The translations under genes were made by a program, and so were the position numbers. The notes under the pieces are model-generated. The model had not been told where the DNA came from. It made no database searches and was given only the letters and a program-made list of their open reading frames with translations. A stretch of 64,000 nucleotides of DNA from a virus: the IMG/VR virus record IMGVR_UViG_3300031841_004520, positions 59,593 through 123,592 of that record, one strand, 5' to 3'. Shown one piece after another: positions 8,821 through 18,073 of this stretch (within the stretch, counting starts at the first letter, position 1; each line of letters starts with the position of its first letter).

Positions 8821-9852
8821 TCAATCAGTACTTCCAGGAGCTTGGTAATATCCTACATGATAGCCGGGTACAGTGTACTCGTCAACCACAGAATCTATTC
8901 CATTCATTTCTACATCATGTTTTACTTGTTCACACATAGTCATAAATTCTCCTTGTTCACACAACTTACCTTCACGATATTCAATCATTGGGGTTACATT
9001 TGTGCCATTAAAAGAATTTTTACCATAATGACATAACTTTTTACATTTCCAGCTTTTGCTTAACTGTGGTTTTTTACATTTTTTAATTTTTTCAAATTTT
9101 GTCCTAAGCAAATTTTCTGTTGCTATAATGTCTGACTTATCAAAAGTCATACTAAAAGGACCACCATCATTAATAAAATATATTGTTACAATACAGTGTT
9201 TAATTTCAGGATATAGTTTTTGTGCAGCATAGAAGTAGATCATAAGTTGGGGATCTTTTTCTAGTTTTTCTTGTGTCTTCTCTTCTCCTGTAGCCCAGTT
9301 AAGCCTACGTCCAGTTTTCCAATCAATAATCTCTAAGGTGTCTTCATTAACCCTAGTAATTAAATCTATTGTACCTTTCATAGCTAGGTTACCTTTAAGG
9401 TCACCATAATCATATTTAGCCCATGGTTTGTCTATAGTAATATCAAACTGCTGTTCAGGATAAAGAATGTCTCTGTTTCTAGGATCAAACATACCATCAG
9501 CATATGTGATGGCTTTGTGGGCCCATTTAAAACAATCTTTTTTGTCTTTTTCAGACCATTCATGATGGTCAAAATTAGATGTATAGTAATCATATACTTG
9601 TGTACTTAATTCAGTCAGATCGTAATCGTTTACATCAACTTCACCCACAATATCATCTGTAAAAGTTTTTTCTCCTTTTTGTTTAGTGAACTGTACAAAA
9701 GCTAATATTTCTAATATCTTGTGGACTATAGTGCCTTTATCTGCTTTTTTATTAGAAGGAGACCTATAGCCTAAAACATAATCAAAAAAGTATTGTTGTT
9801 CACACATACAATGGGTATTATATGATGAGCTGCGGAAATAAGTAATTATCAT
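8821..9852 (-). CDS. PD-(D/E)XK nuclease, Cas4/RecB-like with probable Fe-S cysteines
   Basis: 343 residues. The nuclease core is GTIDLI, then LEIIDWKTGR (D, ExK), followed by the QLMIYFYA helix (QxxxY motif). One conserved Cys lies near the N-terminus in CEQQYFFDY and three lie at the C-terminal end (WKCKKLC, KLCEQ). This is the split arrangement that holds a 4Fe-4S cluster in Cas4, AddB and Dna2-type enzymes. Likely an exonuclease processing DNA ends for recombination or replication. It overlaps the dNMP kinase gene by one base. Confidence 0.85.
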   Translation of the reverse strand: MIITYFRSSSYNTHCMCEQQYFFDYVLGYRSPSNKKADKGTIVHKILEILAFVQFTKQKGEKTFTDDIVGEVDVNDYDLTELSTQVYDYYTSNFDHHEWSEKDKKDCFKWAHKAITYADGMFDPRNRDILYPEQQFDITIDKPWAKYDYGDLKGNLAMKGTIDLITRVNEDTLEIIDWKTGRRLNWATGEEKTQEKLEKDPQLMIYFYAAQKLYPEIKHCIVTIYFINDGGPFSMTFDKSDIIATENLLRTKFEKIKKCKKPQLSKSWKCKKLCHYGKNSFNGTNVTPMIEYREGKLCEQGEFMTMCEQVKHDVEMNGIDSVVDEYTVPGYHVGYYQAPGSTD

Positions 9853-10481
9853 TATGTTGCCTTATTTTTTGTATGAACTAGGTATTTTTGGTTCTTGGGT
9901 GAGGTTATATGTTTTTTTAGAAAGTCAATAATTAATTTATTTCTGTCATCAATAGATATGTCGGGATTGTCTATAACTAAATCAAAATTAGATTGGTCGT
10001 ATTTATCCTCGTCTAGTGCTGTTTCGCTTGCGTGTGTAGAGCTATAAAGGTTTCTATTAAGTTTGACTACTAGACCACCAGCATTTTTAACAGCCTCAAC
10101 CTCATTCGGAAATCGACAATCAGCAATTAAGGATAATCCTCTCCCGTGTTTTTGGATTAATCTGATAGTAGCCGCTGCCCAGACATCGTGCTGCATTCTT
10201 CTAAAAACATCCGTTCCAACATACTGGAGTACTTCTCTGGCTGTCATTTGTGCGTCAATACCGGGCCAATAGCAATCCACAGTTTCATTTTTGTTTTCAT
10301 CTGTACCATAACATTGTTCTTCTGTTAAGCCCAATATATTGATACAAAGTTGTTTTAAAGGATCTGCAAAATTGTATATCTGTGAGCATCCTAGAGGTGT
10401 GTGTTCATCAAACAAATTTTTAACAAATTCACAAGATGTAGTTTTACCAGATTGTTTTCTGCCAGCAAACGCTATAATCAT
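9852..10481 (-). CDS. Deoxynucleoside monophosphate kinase (T4 gp1-like)
   Basis: 209 residues with P-loop GRKQSGKTT at 7-15, then YNFADPLKQLC, TAREVLQYVGTDVFR and LIADCRFPNEVEAVKNAGG. This order is characteristic of phage dNMP kinases that phosphorylate dNMPs to dNDPs. It acts in the cytoplasm beside RNR, dCMP deaminase and ThyX in the same genome. The start overlaps the primase stop as ATGA. Confidence 0.9.
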   Translation of the reverse strand: MIIAFAGRKQSGKTTSCEFVKNLFDEHTPLGCSQIYNFADPLKQLCINILGLTEEQCYGTDENKNETVDCYWPGIDAQMTAREVLQYVGTDVFRRMQHDVWAAATIRLIQKHGRGLSLIADCRFPNEVEAVKNAGGLVVKLNRNLYSSTHASETALDEDKYDQSNFDLVIDNPDISIDDRNKLIIDFLKKHITSPKNQKYLVHTKNKAT

Positions 10482-11638
10482 AAATACTCCTGTATGGTTT
10501 TTTTGATTTCTGTGTCAATTTGATTAGAAGTCATGTCGGCAATATCATTAGCAGATATTCCTATATTATATACATTATATGTACGATTGCAATTTTTGGA
10601 AATATTTTGAGCTGCCTTACGACCAGCATCATCATTGTCCATAATTGTAAATATGCACATTGCTCCACTAGAATCTAGTAGTAGCTTTTGTTGATTACTA
10701 AGATTAGTGCCAAATATAGCTACGCTATTATGAATACCATTTTCTTCTAACTTCCACACATTACCAGGACTCTCTACTAGAATTACATACATACTTTTTT
10801 TAATATGCTGTTTAGCAAACCAAAAGTTATATAAGTATTCTTGTGTTTTAAATCCACCATTGTGTTTCCACTTAGAATATTTCCATAGGTTTTCGGCAGA
10901 AGGGCAAGGGTCTGATGGATCATGAAAACCTCCACACCTATCACACTTTTCATATATACTTCTACCGGTACAGCCCACCATCGTTTCATAATTCATGTCG
11001 TAAATAGGTACGACAACCCTGTTGTACATCTCCCTTTTAGGATTAGAACATAGTCCAACATCATATTTGTCCATAATGTTTTGGCTATATCCTCTGTCTA
11101 TGTAGTATTGAGCAGGTATTGCTAGACTACTTCTCACCGTGTTTCTAGTAACAGCAGGCTTGTTAGACTTTGCTGTTTTTTGCATAGATCGCATAGCAAT
11201 ATTAAATTTATGCTTGCTTTGCTGGGTTCTATTAATTCTGATGTTTTGTAATTTGGTATTTGTAAACTCTTCACAGAATTGTAAAGTTTCTTTAAAGCTA
11301 CAAGTTTCGTCACCCGACTTAGACCAGTTGTATTTTTTGTTAGACAAAAGCCCTCTAACGAAACCTATAATAGATGGCTGAAAAACTTCTTCACAATTAT
11401 GTGTTCTACACTTCCAGTTACCTCTATATGATTCTCCTTCTGGATATATGTTAATTGCTGATGGATTGTCACCACCATGAATAGGGCAGCACATACTATA
11501 AAATCTACCATTATCTTTATGGTCAATTTCAAAATAATCGAATAAATCTTCTGCTTTATCGCATAAGTTGTCGCAGAGTATCTTTAATTTTTGTTGTTGA
11601 TTTTTATTCGAATGGGATTGCTTCTTCACTGTCTTCAT
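10478..11638 (-). CDS. DNA primase (CHC2 zinc finger plus Toprim)
   Basis: 386 residues from the ATG at 11638, which follows GAGGAG by 4 nt; an upstream TTG is less likely. An N-terminal zinc-binding region (CCPIHGGDNPSA, then WKCRTHNCEE) is followed by a Toprim domain (YVILVESPGNVWKL, IMDNDDAGRKAA with the DxD metal pair). The large RNA-polymerase middle domain of DnaG is reduced. It lays RNA primers for lagging-strand synthesis. It overlaps the helicase gene by 35 bp, which suggests coupled translation of primase and helicase. Confidence 0.88.
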   Translation of the reverse strand: MKTVKKQSHSNKNQQQKLKILCDNLCDKAEDLFDYFEIDHKDNGRFYSMCCPIHGGDNPSAINIYPEGESYRGNWKCRTHNCEEVFQPSIIGFVRGLLSNKKYNWSKSGDETCSFKETLQFCEEFTNTKLQNIRINRTQQSKHKFNIAMRSMQKTAKSNKPAVTRNTVRSSLAIPAQYYIDRGYSQNIMDKYDVGLCSNPKREMYNRVVVPIYDMNYETMVGCTGRSIYEKCDRCGGFHDPSDPCPSAENLWKYSKWKHNGGFKTQEYLYNFWFAKQHIKKSMYVILVESPGNVWKLEENGIHNSVAIFGTNLSNQQKLLLDSSGAMCIFTIMDNDDAGRKAAQNISKNCNRTYNVYNIGISANDIADMTSNQIDTEIKKTIQEYL

Positions 11639-13052
11639 CAAACTCCTCAATACTATCAGGTTTTTGCATTAGTTCCAATCTGGTTTTGCCTTCGCTAATC
11701 TTAGCACACCAACCCTTCATGTTACAATTAATATAATCATTGTCATCCAACCCTCCTCCATGCCTGCTGACCAGAGGTAATAGTTTTCTATTTCCGTTAT
11801 CTGGACCATCTTCTGCTATTTCCTCATCTGTCTTACGTTTGAATATAGTGAAGTTGCTACAAAGCCAAATAATTCTATCTGATCCACTGGCGGTATCTGT
11901 GCTCTCTTTGGTGATACCATCCCTGTTAAGCTGAACAAATGCTACTATAGGGACTTTATACCTAGTAGCAAAGTTATGTAAGGCTGTCATCATGAATCCT
12001 AGAACCTGATATTCTTTCATGTCTTGACTCATGCCTTGGCTGTCCATGAGTTTTAAGTAGTCGTAAAATATTACGCAGTCCTTAGCTGATCCGTCTTCAT
12101 TTAGTCCAACTTCTTTAATCAACCATCGTCGCATCAAGGAGATTTGATCTTCAAAAGGTTGTCCAGCAATAGACTTGTGATATATACCCATATCTTTGAG
12201 TTGCTCTGCTGCTTTTTGTATTTTGTTTTTCTTGTTTGGAGATTGAGCAAACTTACCGGTTTCGATGCTACTAATATCCACTTCTGTCATCATGGCCAGT
12301 ATCCTATTTATGTGATCCTCTTTCATCATTTCTGTATCTAAATTTAGGATTGGTACTTTTGATTTAGAAGCAACATTAAATCCAATATTATCTGACAATA
12401 AAGTTTTCCCTGTTTTAGGTCTAGCAGCAATTACATTTACTGTACCTCTACGCAAACCGCCTCCAATAGCCTGATCATAGATAGGGAATCCTGTAGGTAT
12501 ACCTATTTGGTCTATAGGATTATCAATTAATGACTGTATATATTCGTCAACATCCTGACCAACGGTTGTGGGGTGATTCTCTGTGTCATTAAGAAGAGAA
12601 GAAAAATTAAATATGACGTCTTCTGCAATACCGACGATACTGCCAACAGGTTCGGTTCCTTTTACTTCTGAAACCTTACTTTTAGCTTCGTCTAACTGTT
12701 TTTCTAATAGTCTAGCTATTTCTAGCTTTCTAACTTTTGCAGCAAACTTTCTAACATTGTCTAATTCTACTGGGAAGCTGGTAATTGCCTGCAAATGTTG
12801 AACTTCTTCTTTTTTAGTAACTATTGAGGATAGATGTAATTCCTCAGCAGCTGAAAAAATAGTAGCTATATCCAATTTAGTGTTTGGATTTTTCTCAAAA
12901 ACATATTTAAAGCATTTGTATAAAACAATATTGCTATCTATAGTAAATGAGCTTTCTTGTAGCAGATCTGCTACATCATAGTAAGCATCTTCACCGTAGT
13001 TAAATATACCTGACAGAACCGCACGTTCTGCTGACGCATCTGATAATTTCAT
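11604..13052 (-). CDS. dnaB: Replicative DNA helicase, DnaB family
   Basis: 482 residues. The N-terminal DnaB domain (SDASAERAVLSGIF) is followed by the RecA-like motor with Walker A ARPKTGKTLL (210-219), Walker B-like CVIFYDYLKLM, the VPIVAFVQLNRDG arm and the usual 'SGSDRI' segment. It should form the hexameric fork helicase that works with the adjacent primase and Pol III. It sits 1 bp from the small zinc-finger gene upstream, which may be a loader or accessory factor. Confidence 0.92.
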   Translation of the reverse strand: MKLSDASAERAVLSGIFNYGEDAYYDVADLLQESSFTIDSNIVLYKCFKYVFEKNPNTKLDIATIFSAAEELHLSSIVTKKEEVQHLQAITSFPVELDNVRKFAAKVRKLEIARLLEKQLDEAKSKVSEVKGTEPVGSIVGIAEDVIFNFSSLLNDTENHPTTVGQDVDEYIQSLIDNPIDQIGIPTGFPIYDQAIGGGLRRGTVNVIAARPKTGKTLLSDNIGFNVASKSKVPILNLDTEMMKEDHINRILAMMTEVDISSIETGKFAQSPNKKNKIQKAAEQLKDMGIYHKSIAGQPFEDQISLMRRWLIKEVGLNEDGSAKDCVIFYDYLKLMDSQGMSQDMKEYQVLGFMMTALHNFATRYKVPIVAFVQLNRDGITKESTDTASGSDRIIWLCSNFTIFKRKTDEEIAEDGPDNGNRKLLPLVSRHGGGLDDNDYINCNMKGWCAKISEGKTRLELMQKPDSIEEFDEDSEEAIPFE

Positions 13053-13053
13053 T

Positions 13054-13431
13054 TTACCCAGCCATTGTAGAACATTTATTACACTTATAACGATCTATAG
13101 ATTCCACCACCCCTGCATTTACTTCTTCCTTTTTGCCACAAACACGACAGGTTACATTTACCGGAGTATAGCTTCTCGTTCTAGGTACAGGAGACTGTTT
13201 TGATACTTTTTTATCAAATTCCACATCCTCTTTATGCATATTAAATTCTGCCATCTGTTCAAACTTATTTACTCTTGCACTTTTCCTATCTATATTTTTA
13301 GATTTAATTGCAGAGTTGCTGAACTGTGGTTCTGACTGTTGTTCTACTGCTGGTTCATCATCTTCAGGCAGCATAGCAGACAACATCTTAATCATTTGTT
13401 TGATCTGTTTTGGGCTTAAGTTATCATCCAT
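13054..13431 (-). CDS. Unknown protein with C-terminal zinc ribbon, beside the helicase
   Basis: 125 residues. An acidic, flexible N-terminal half precedes a basic stretch and ends with CRVCGKKEEV...YKCNKC, a four-cysteine zinc ribbon. It lies immediately upstream of dnaB and overlaps the gene above by 8 bp. Position suggests a replication accessory or DNA-binding protein; no known family was recognised. Confidence 0.6.
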   Translation of the reverse strand: MDDNLSPKQIKQMIKMLSAMLPEDDEPAVEQQSEPQFSNSAIKSKNIDRKSARVNKFEQMAEFNMHKEDVEFDKKVSKQSPVPRTRSYTPVNVTCRVCGKKEEVNAGVVESIDRYKCNKCSTMAG

Positions 13432-13915
13432 TTTTAATCATCCCCTTTGCTCTTTGTGTAGAAATTAAAATATCTGATAAATTTTTAAGTGTACTTGAGA
13501 GATAGGTTAATCTATCTGATCTTTGTTTAGCATATTTTTTTATTTGGTTTAGCTTGATTGCTCTTTCATTGTGCTTGATTGCCTGTAAGGATTTTTCTAC
13601 ATATCCGTAACCCTTATAATTATTAATTTCGTCAGCTATAGTTTCTTTAATAGTCTCATCAGCCCAATTGTATCTAGCCATTTCTCTATTTAAACTTCTT
13701 TGTATATGGAAACCAAATTGACCAATCCTGTATGCGATCTCAGCACATTCTGTAACAGTAAGTTTTTCTAGAACGTCCCTATTCATAGTAAGGTATTCTT
13801 GTAGTTCCGCTTCTGGCAAGCTATCTCCGGCATATGCTGGGATACCAATACCCTTTTCGTATTCGTCTAATATGTTGTCCCAATGGGTTATTTCTTCTTT
13901 AGCCGTTCTGCTCAT
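13424..13915 (-). CDS. Unknown helical protein in the recombination-replication block
   Basis: 163 residues, almost entirely helical and charged. One region (CAEIAYRIGQFGFHIQRSLNRE) is well structured, and the C-terminus is basic. No catalytic motif is visible. It is translationally coupled between a nuclease-like gene and the zinc-ribbon gene. Its place suggests a structural or adaptor role in replication or recombination, but this is inference. Confidence 0.6.
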   Translation of the reverse strand: MSRTAKEEITHWDNILDEYEKGIGIPAYAGDSLPEAELQEYLTMNRDVLEKLTVTECAEIAYRIGQFGFHIQRSLNREMARYNWADETIKETIADEINNYKGYGYVEKSLQAIKHNERAIKLNQIKKYAKQRSDRLTYLSSTLKNLSDILISTQRAKGMIKNG

Positions 13916-14309
13916 TTATTATATCTTTCCATTCTGATATTTTATTATAAGGCAATTCTATAAAACCAATCTCGTTTGTTTCACACCAGTTTTTCTTTTC
14001 TCTGTCTCTTTTTTTATGTTTTAAAAAATTTAGTTTGTTTTGATGGAAAAATGGAACATACTTATAGTGCTGTTCGCCATGAACCTCTATACAAATTTTA
14101 GCAAGAGGTAGGTAAAAGTCAAGATATAAAATTTCGGTTCTTCTCAAAGGTATCGGAACTTCCTCTAAAATCTGATAAGTAGGAAAAATATTTCTTATGA
14201 CTTCCCTAGCTTGTAAATGTAGTTCAGATTTATTCTGTCTACTACCTTTAGCTATGTGTCCTGTTAATTGCCATTTTTGTAATTTACCATCTAAATCAAT
14301 AATCTCCAT
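13899..14309 (-). CDS. Vsr/DUF559-like PD-(D/E)XK nuclease
   Basis: 136 residues. The core ILYLDFYLP...ICIEVHGEQHYKY matches the 'lDFylp...iaIEvDG.qH' signature of DUF559/Vsr-type endonucleases, with D in the first strand and E-x-H in place of the usual E-x-K/D. It lies 4 bp downstream of the RecA-like gene, a common place for Holliday-junction or repair nucleases. It could also be a free-standing restriction-type nuclease. Activity is not certain. Confidence 0.65.
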   Translation of the reverse strand: MEIIDLDGKLQKWQLTGHIAKGSRQNKSELHLQAREVIRNIFPTYQILEEVPIPLRRTEILYLDFYLPLAKICIEVHGEQHYKYVPFFHQNKLNFLKHKKRDREKKNWCETNEIGFIELPYNKISEWKDIINEQNG

Positions 14310-14313
14310 ACCA

Positions 14314-15360
14314 TCACATACCCATTGTGTCTTTCACTTGATTCCAAAGAGTGTCATATACTTCTGGATTAGAAGCAATATAATTTCTAGCTTTTTCTTC
14401 ACCTTGGAATTTAGGGGTGTCTTCTACACAAGAAATAGTATACCAAGCGCCAGCCTGATCTACCAATCCAATATCTTTAGCTAAATTAAATACTTCCATC
14501 GCTCTGTCTATACCTTCTCCATACCGTAAGAAACTTGTAATCTTACCACCAGGAGGACCTAAAGCAGAACAATTTACCATCCAATGTATTTTTTGTCCAA
14601 TCTGAGTATCTTCTTTACCCACTCTCCATGGCTCAAAATAAGTAGCTCTTAGTTTAACATCAGTTTGATAAGCAATAGCTTGTCCAGATTTTTCCTTAAA
14701 CTCTACATTACCGTGACCCGGATTACCCATTAGGTGAGTAATGCCAATGACAACATTTTTATTAACAGGAATTACATTTGCTACTTTTCTGCAAAACTTA
14801 GCCAATAGCTTTGCTCCATCTGCTCTTTGCATTTTACCCATGTCAGCAGTAATTTCAGCTTCTGTACATAGTGCTGAATAAGAATCTATAATTAGTACAG
14901 ATCCTGGTTCTTCATTAATGATTCTTTCTCCGATAGATAAATACTCTTCAGCATGTAGTATCTTACCTTGCTGAGATCCTATGACATGAAACTTATCTAG
15001 ATTCAAACCTGGAATACCTTCTAAATCCCTCTTCTTCAATCTACCTTCTATGTTTAGATAATACACATCTCTACCATCTGCAAACGAACTGTGTGCATAT
15101 TCTTTTCTTTGTGCTGTAGCAGCGAAGTCTAACGATGTTGTTGTCTTGCCACACTTAGGATGTCCGGTGAAAATCATAAAGCTACCCTCTGGGACACCAC
15201 CATTCAACACAAGGTCTAGGCAAGGAGATACAGGGATAGTTATGAGGTTTTGGTCTACCACGGAATTAGCAGATAGCATGATGCCGTCCCCAAATTGTTT
15301 TTTGACCCCATCTTGGATTTTGTTTTTCGTTGTTGGGGTTTTACTTTTGGTTTTGCTCAT
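14314..15360 (-). CDS. recA/uvsX: RecA/UvsX recombinase
   Basis: 348 residues. Walker A GHPKCGKTTT at 66-75, Walker B SVLIIDSYSALC, and the loop AKFCRKVANVIPVNKNVVIGITH are RecA-family features. An N-terminal KNKIQDGVKKQFGDGIMLS segment is RecA-like, while the C-terminal domain differs from bacterial RecA and is closer in style to phage UvsX. It should form filaments on SSB-coated ssDNA for strand exchange. It overlaps the basic unknown gene upstream by 20 bp. Confidence 0.92.
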   Translation of the reverse strand: MSKTKSKTPTTKNKIQDGVKKQFGDGIMLSANSVVDQNLITIPVSPCLDLVLNGGVPEGSFMIFTGHPKCGKTTTSLDFAATAQRKEYAHSSFADGRDVYYLNIEGRLKKRDLEGIPGLNLDKFHVIGSQQGKILHAEEYLSIGERIINEEPGSVLIIDSYSALCTEAEITADMGKMQRADGAKLLAKFCRKVANVIPVNKNVVIGITHLMGNPGHGNVEFKEKSGQAIAYQTDVKLRATYFEPWRVGKEDTQIGQKIHWMVNCSALGPPGGKITSFLRYGEGIDRAMEVFNLAKDIGLVDQAGAWYTISCVEDTPKFQGEEKARNYIASNPEVYDTLWNQVKDTMGM

Positions 15361-15766
15361 CTTCTAAATCCTTAAGTTTTGATAAAATATTTTTAGTAGT
15401 TTTGTATTTCTTGTAAGTAGACTTATCTCTACCCAAGTCTATTGTAACATCTTTATTCTGTTTAGACAAGATCTTTTCATGCTTCTGTATTACCGGTGTC
15501 AAAAATTTAGATCTTAGAGAGTAGGTTCTATAGCACTTCTTATCCTTGATAGCTGCTATAATTGCCTTAGCACTATGCTTTTTCAAAAGCCTGTGTGCTG
15601 TAAAAATTTGACTTTTATAAAATGACGACCATTCCTTATTATTCCAAAATCTGTAATGTAAATCCTTTTGTTCAATTCTTGCCTTATTCTCACAAATCAA
15701 TTCCGTAATATACTGAGCAGCAGATACTTCTTTGCCGTTCGAATATTTAGAAATGTATTTATTCAC
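15341..15766 (-). CDS. Unknown basic protein upstream of recA/uvsX
   Basis: 141 residues, strongly basic (many Lys in the last 60), with the pattern TYSLRSKFLTPVIQKH. No known motif. It overlaps recA/uvsX by 20 bp and the HTH gene by 8 bp. A DNA-binding or recombination-mediator role fits the location and charge, but nothing in the sequence proves it. Confidence 0.55.
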   Translation of the reverse strand: MNKYISKYSNGKEVSAAQYITELICENKARIEQKDLHYRFWNNKEWSSFYKSQIFTAHRLLKKHSAKAIIAAIKDKKCYRTYSLRSKFLTPVIQKHEKILSKQNKDVTIDLGRDKSTYKKYKTTKNILSKLKDLEDEQNQK

Positions 15767-16076
15767 GAGCTTTGTTAATGGCGTTCTTATACTTGGAGTT
15801 TATATTGCTTTCTCTATCGTCAGTTAGTTCAGACGATGCCTGTGTCATTATAGTAACATTTTTGGTTCTTTTGCCAGATGTTTCTTTGATAAAAGAATCG
15901 GCCTTACTAGATACCGTTTTAATGTTCGCATTATTGGAGCTTTCTACGCCGACAACATCTACCACTGTTTGTTCAGACAGATTTAATTCTTTAGCTATTT
16001 GCTTATCCTCCATTTGAATAACTTCTTTCAAATATCGAACAGCATATTCTTTAGTTTTAGATATTTTTGCCATCAT
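15759..16076 (-). CDS. Small HTH-like protein
   Basis: About 105 residues from the ATG at 16076, which overlaps the upstream stop as ATGA. Near residue 20-40, the stretch QMEDKQIAKELNLSEQTVVDVV has the spacing of a helix-turn-helix, so DNA binding is likely. The rest is polar and possibly disordered. It could be a regulator of the replication genes or a small structural protein; no family was assigned. Confidence 0.55.
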   Translation of the reverse strand: MMAKISKTKEYAVRYLKEVIQMEDKQIAKELNLSEQTVVDVVGVESSNNANIKTVSSKADSFIKETSGKRTKNVTIMTQASSELTDDRESNINSKYKNAINKARE

Positions 16077-16444
16077 TCCATCTCTCTTTCTGCATTTCTT
16101 AACCATGCAATATTCTTAGTCTTTAAAAAATTTGTATATAGTTCAAATACTCTAGGCGATACCGACTTAAACTCCCACGCCTTCTTGCCAATTTTAGATA
16201 AGAACTTATTTGATGTTCCTTCTGAATACATTCCGATAGGATTGTATATTTTGCCGTGTGATCCTAGCTTCAAAAAATATCTGGTACTATTACCTAAAGT
16301 AATACTTTTGGCTAGGACATCTCCAGTACCGTCCTCTAGTCTTGGAAAATTTTTATTATCTAAATAATCATGCTGTCCAAATACTGTGTAGTATTCATAT
16401 GTCTTGTTATCAGGCTCATGATTATTAATCTGTCTTGTACTCAT
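16073..16444 (-). CDS. Unknown protein
   Basis: 123 residues, mixed alpha/beta, with a central RYFLKLGSHGKIYNPIGMYSEG strand-turn region. No recognised motif. It sits between the FmdB-like zinc-ribbon gene and the HTH gene with 1-bp and 4-bp junctions, so it is part of the replication operon. Confidence 0.55.
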   Translation of the reverse strand: MSTRQINNHEPDNKTYEYYTVFGQHDYLDNKNFPRLEDGTGDVLAKSITLGNSTRYFLKLGSHGKIYNPIGMYSEGTSNKFLSKIGKKAWEFKSVSPRVFELYTNFLKTKNIAWLRNAEREME

Positions 16445-16445
16445 A

Positions 16446-16793
16446 TTATTTGGGCCAAATTGTTTTTGGCTTCCTTTCTATTCTAGACATTCCATCAGGC
16501 AAAACGGTGTTAGGATCTTCTTTGCCTCTATTAGAATAATGTTTCCTTTGTAGTTCAGCTTTATAGTCGTCACTAAATTTTTCTGTGTTTCTCTGAGCCA
16601 AGTCTCCTAAGGTTTTTAGTTCAGAATCACTTTTCTTTACAGAGCTGTTTAAGGTAAGCATATCTTCCTGATAGTCTCTACCACAAATTTCGTTACAGCT
16701 ATCGCACTTTACTCTGTCTTTGTAGTCGTTGATATTAGCAAAGAGATCAAATGATTTATTGCAGGATTCACAAAAATATGTATATGTTGGCAT
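16446..16793 (-). CDS. FmdB-family zinc-ribbon protein
   Basis: 115 residues. It begins MPTYTYFCESCNKSFD and continues KCDSCNEICGRD, the classic FmdB/CxxC regulatory zinc ribbon of about 40 residues. A charged tail rich in Lys, Arg and Glu follows. Members of this family often act as small regulators or accompany nucleic-acid enzymes. It lies 1 bp downstream of the HNH endonuclease gene. Exact function unknown. Confidence 0.75.
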   Translation of the reverse strand: MPTYTYFCESCNKSFDLFANINDYKDRVKCDSCNEICGRDYQEDMLTLNSSVKKSDSELKTLGDLAQRNTEKFSDDYKAELQRKHYSNRGKEDPNTVLPDGMSRIERKPKTIWPK

Positions 16794-16794
16794 A

Positions 16795-17361
16795 TTAATT
16801 TATAAAATTAGAAACGTATTCCATCCACTCTTCTGGTATTTCTTTTATTGTAAGTAAGTACTGTGCTATTGGCAAGTATTTTTCGCTCTTAGATGGAATA
16901 TATGGTTTTTTTATTAGAGGCATCTTAGCTTGTTGTGGGGTTTTATCTCCTTTTTTTAAATTACAACTTAGACATGCGGTGGTTATATTATGCCACCCAG
17001 TTGCTTTTAAAGAACTGTGAACCGGCCATTTAGACTTGGGTATAACATGGTCATAAGTTAGCTTTCTTGATTTCTTGCCACAATACTGGCATGTATAATT
17101 ATCTCTAATGAATATATTCTTCCTGCAGAATTTTATTTCTTCTTTAAAGAAATTATAAAACTTAGTTAATTTAATTACAGAGGGTATAGATATATCTTTA
17201 TACACAGACTTGATACTATCTTTGTAGTAAGATACAACCTCTACATTGCTTTTGTATCCTTTAGAACTACCATACCATAGCACCATAGCCTTTTGCCAAG
17301 ATATGGTGCATAGTGGTGTGTAGTTACAGTTTATAATTAAACAGTCTTTGTGCTTAGACAT
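16795..17361 (-). CDS. HNH endonuclease
   Basis: 188 residues. A zinc-binding HNH core CQYCGKK...YDHVIPKSK...NITTACLSCNLKKGDKTP lies at about residues 90-145. The N-terminal part (ISWQKAMVLWYGSSKG) is the usual lead-in of HNH_5-type nucleases. Such phage enzymes nick DNA for packaging or recombination, or act as free-standing homing nucleases. It is in frame with the operon and 1 bp from PhoH, with no sign that it interrupts another gene. Confidence 0.85.
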   Translation of the reverse strand: MSKHKDCLIINCNYTPLCTISWQKAMVLWYGSSKGYKSNVEVVSYYKDSIKSVYKDISIPSVIKLTKFYNFFKEEIKFCRKNIFIRDNYTCQYCGKKSRKLTYDHVIPKSKWPVHSSLKATGWHNITTACLSCNLKKGDKTPQQAKMPLIKKPYIPSKSEKYLPIAQYLLTIKEIPEEWMEYVSNFIN

Positions 17362-17362
17362 T

Positions 17363-18049
17363 TTAAAGCCTATGTACTATCTCTGCTATGATTGGATTTC
17401 TAACGATGTCGGAAATTTCTAAATGAGAAAAACCCACACCATTGGCTCCTTGCAATCTATCTATAATAGATCCAAAACCACCCTTTTGAGTAGCATGTAG
17501 ATCTGATTGGTCTAGATCACCAGTAAGCACCATTTTACTATTCATGCCGATTCTAGTCAACAGCATTTTCAATTGATCATAAGAAGCGTTTTGACATTCA
17601 TCCGCTACAATAAAAGAGTCATGAAAACTTCTACCTCTCATTAAACCTAGAGGCACAATTTCTATTGCCCTACCAGACTTAAGTTTGTGGAAATGTTCCA
17701 TTTTAAGAAAATAATTGACTTCATCAAATAATGGCAATAAGTATGGGTGTAGTTTTTCTTCAGCACTACCCGGCAAAAAGCCTAGCTTTTCTCCTGCTTC
17801 GACAACAGGTCTAGTGATAACTATCTTTTGGACCTTATAATCTAATAGATATTCTAGAGCCATACCAACAGCGATATGCGTTTTACCACTCCCAGGAACA
17901 CCCTGACAGAAAGTGATAGTGCTTTCCGCTACAGTTCTAATATAATCTTTTTGATTTATAGATCTTGGCTTAAGTCTATTTTTAAATCCAACAATATGTT
18001 CTTCAGGGGCTAGCTTGTCAGCAGCCTTTTTAATTTTGCGTTTTCTCAA
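17363..18049 (-). CDS. phoH: PhoH-like ATPase
   Basis: 228 residues. Walker A GVPGSGKTHIA (50-60), KIVITRPVVEAGEKLGFLPGS, then FIVADECQNA (Walker B) and KMVLTGDLDQSDL give a full PhoH core. The family consists of RNA/nucleotide-binding ATPases common in phages; the role in infection is unclear. It is only 24 bp downstream of the RNR gene. Confidence 0.93.
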   Translation of the reverse strand: MRKRKIKKAADKLAPEEHIVGFKNRLKPRSINQKDYIRTVAESTITFCQGVPGSGKTHIAVGMALEYLLDYKVQKIVITRPVVEAGEKLGFLPGSAEEKLHPYLLPLFDEVNYFLKMEHFHKLKSGRAIEIVPLGLMRGRSFHDSFIVADECQNASYDQLKMLLTRIGMNSKMVLTGDLDQSDLHATQKGGFGSIIDRLQGANGVGFSHLEISDIVRNPIIAEIVHRL

Positions 18050-18073
18050 GGTTATACCTCTCTAGGAGTAGAA

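Noticed and set aside
16795-17361. Homing-type HNH interrupting a phage gene
   Set aside because: The flanking phoH and FmdB-like genes are whole, so nothing shows that the HNH gene splits another gene.
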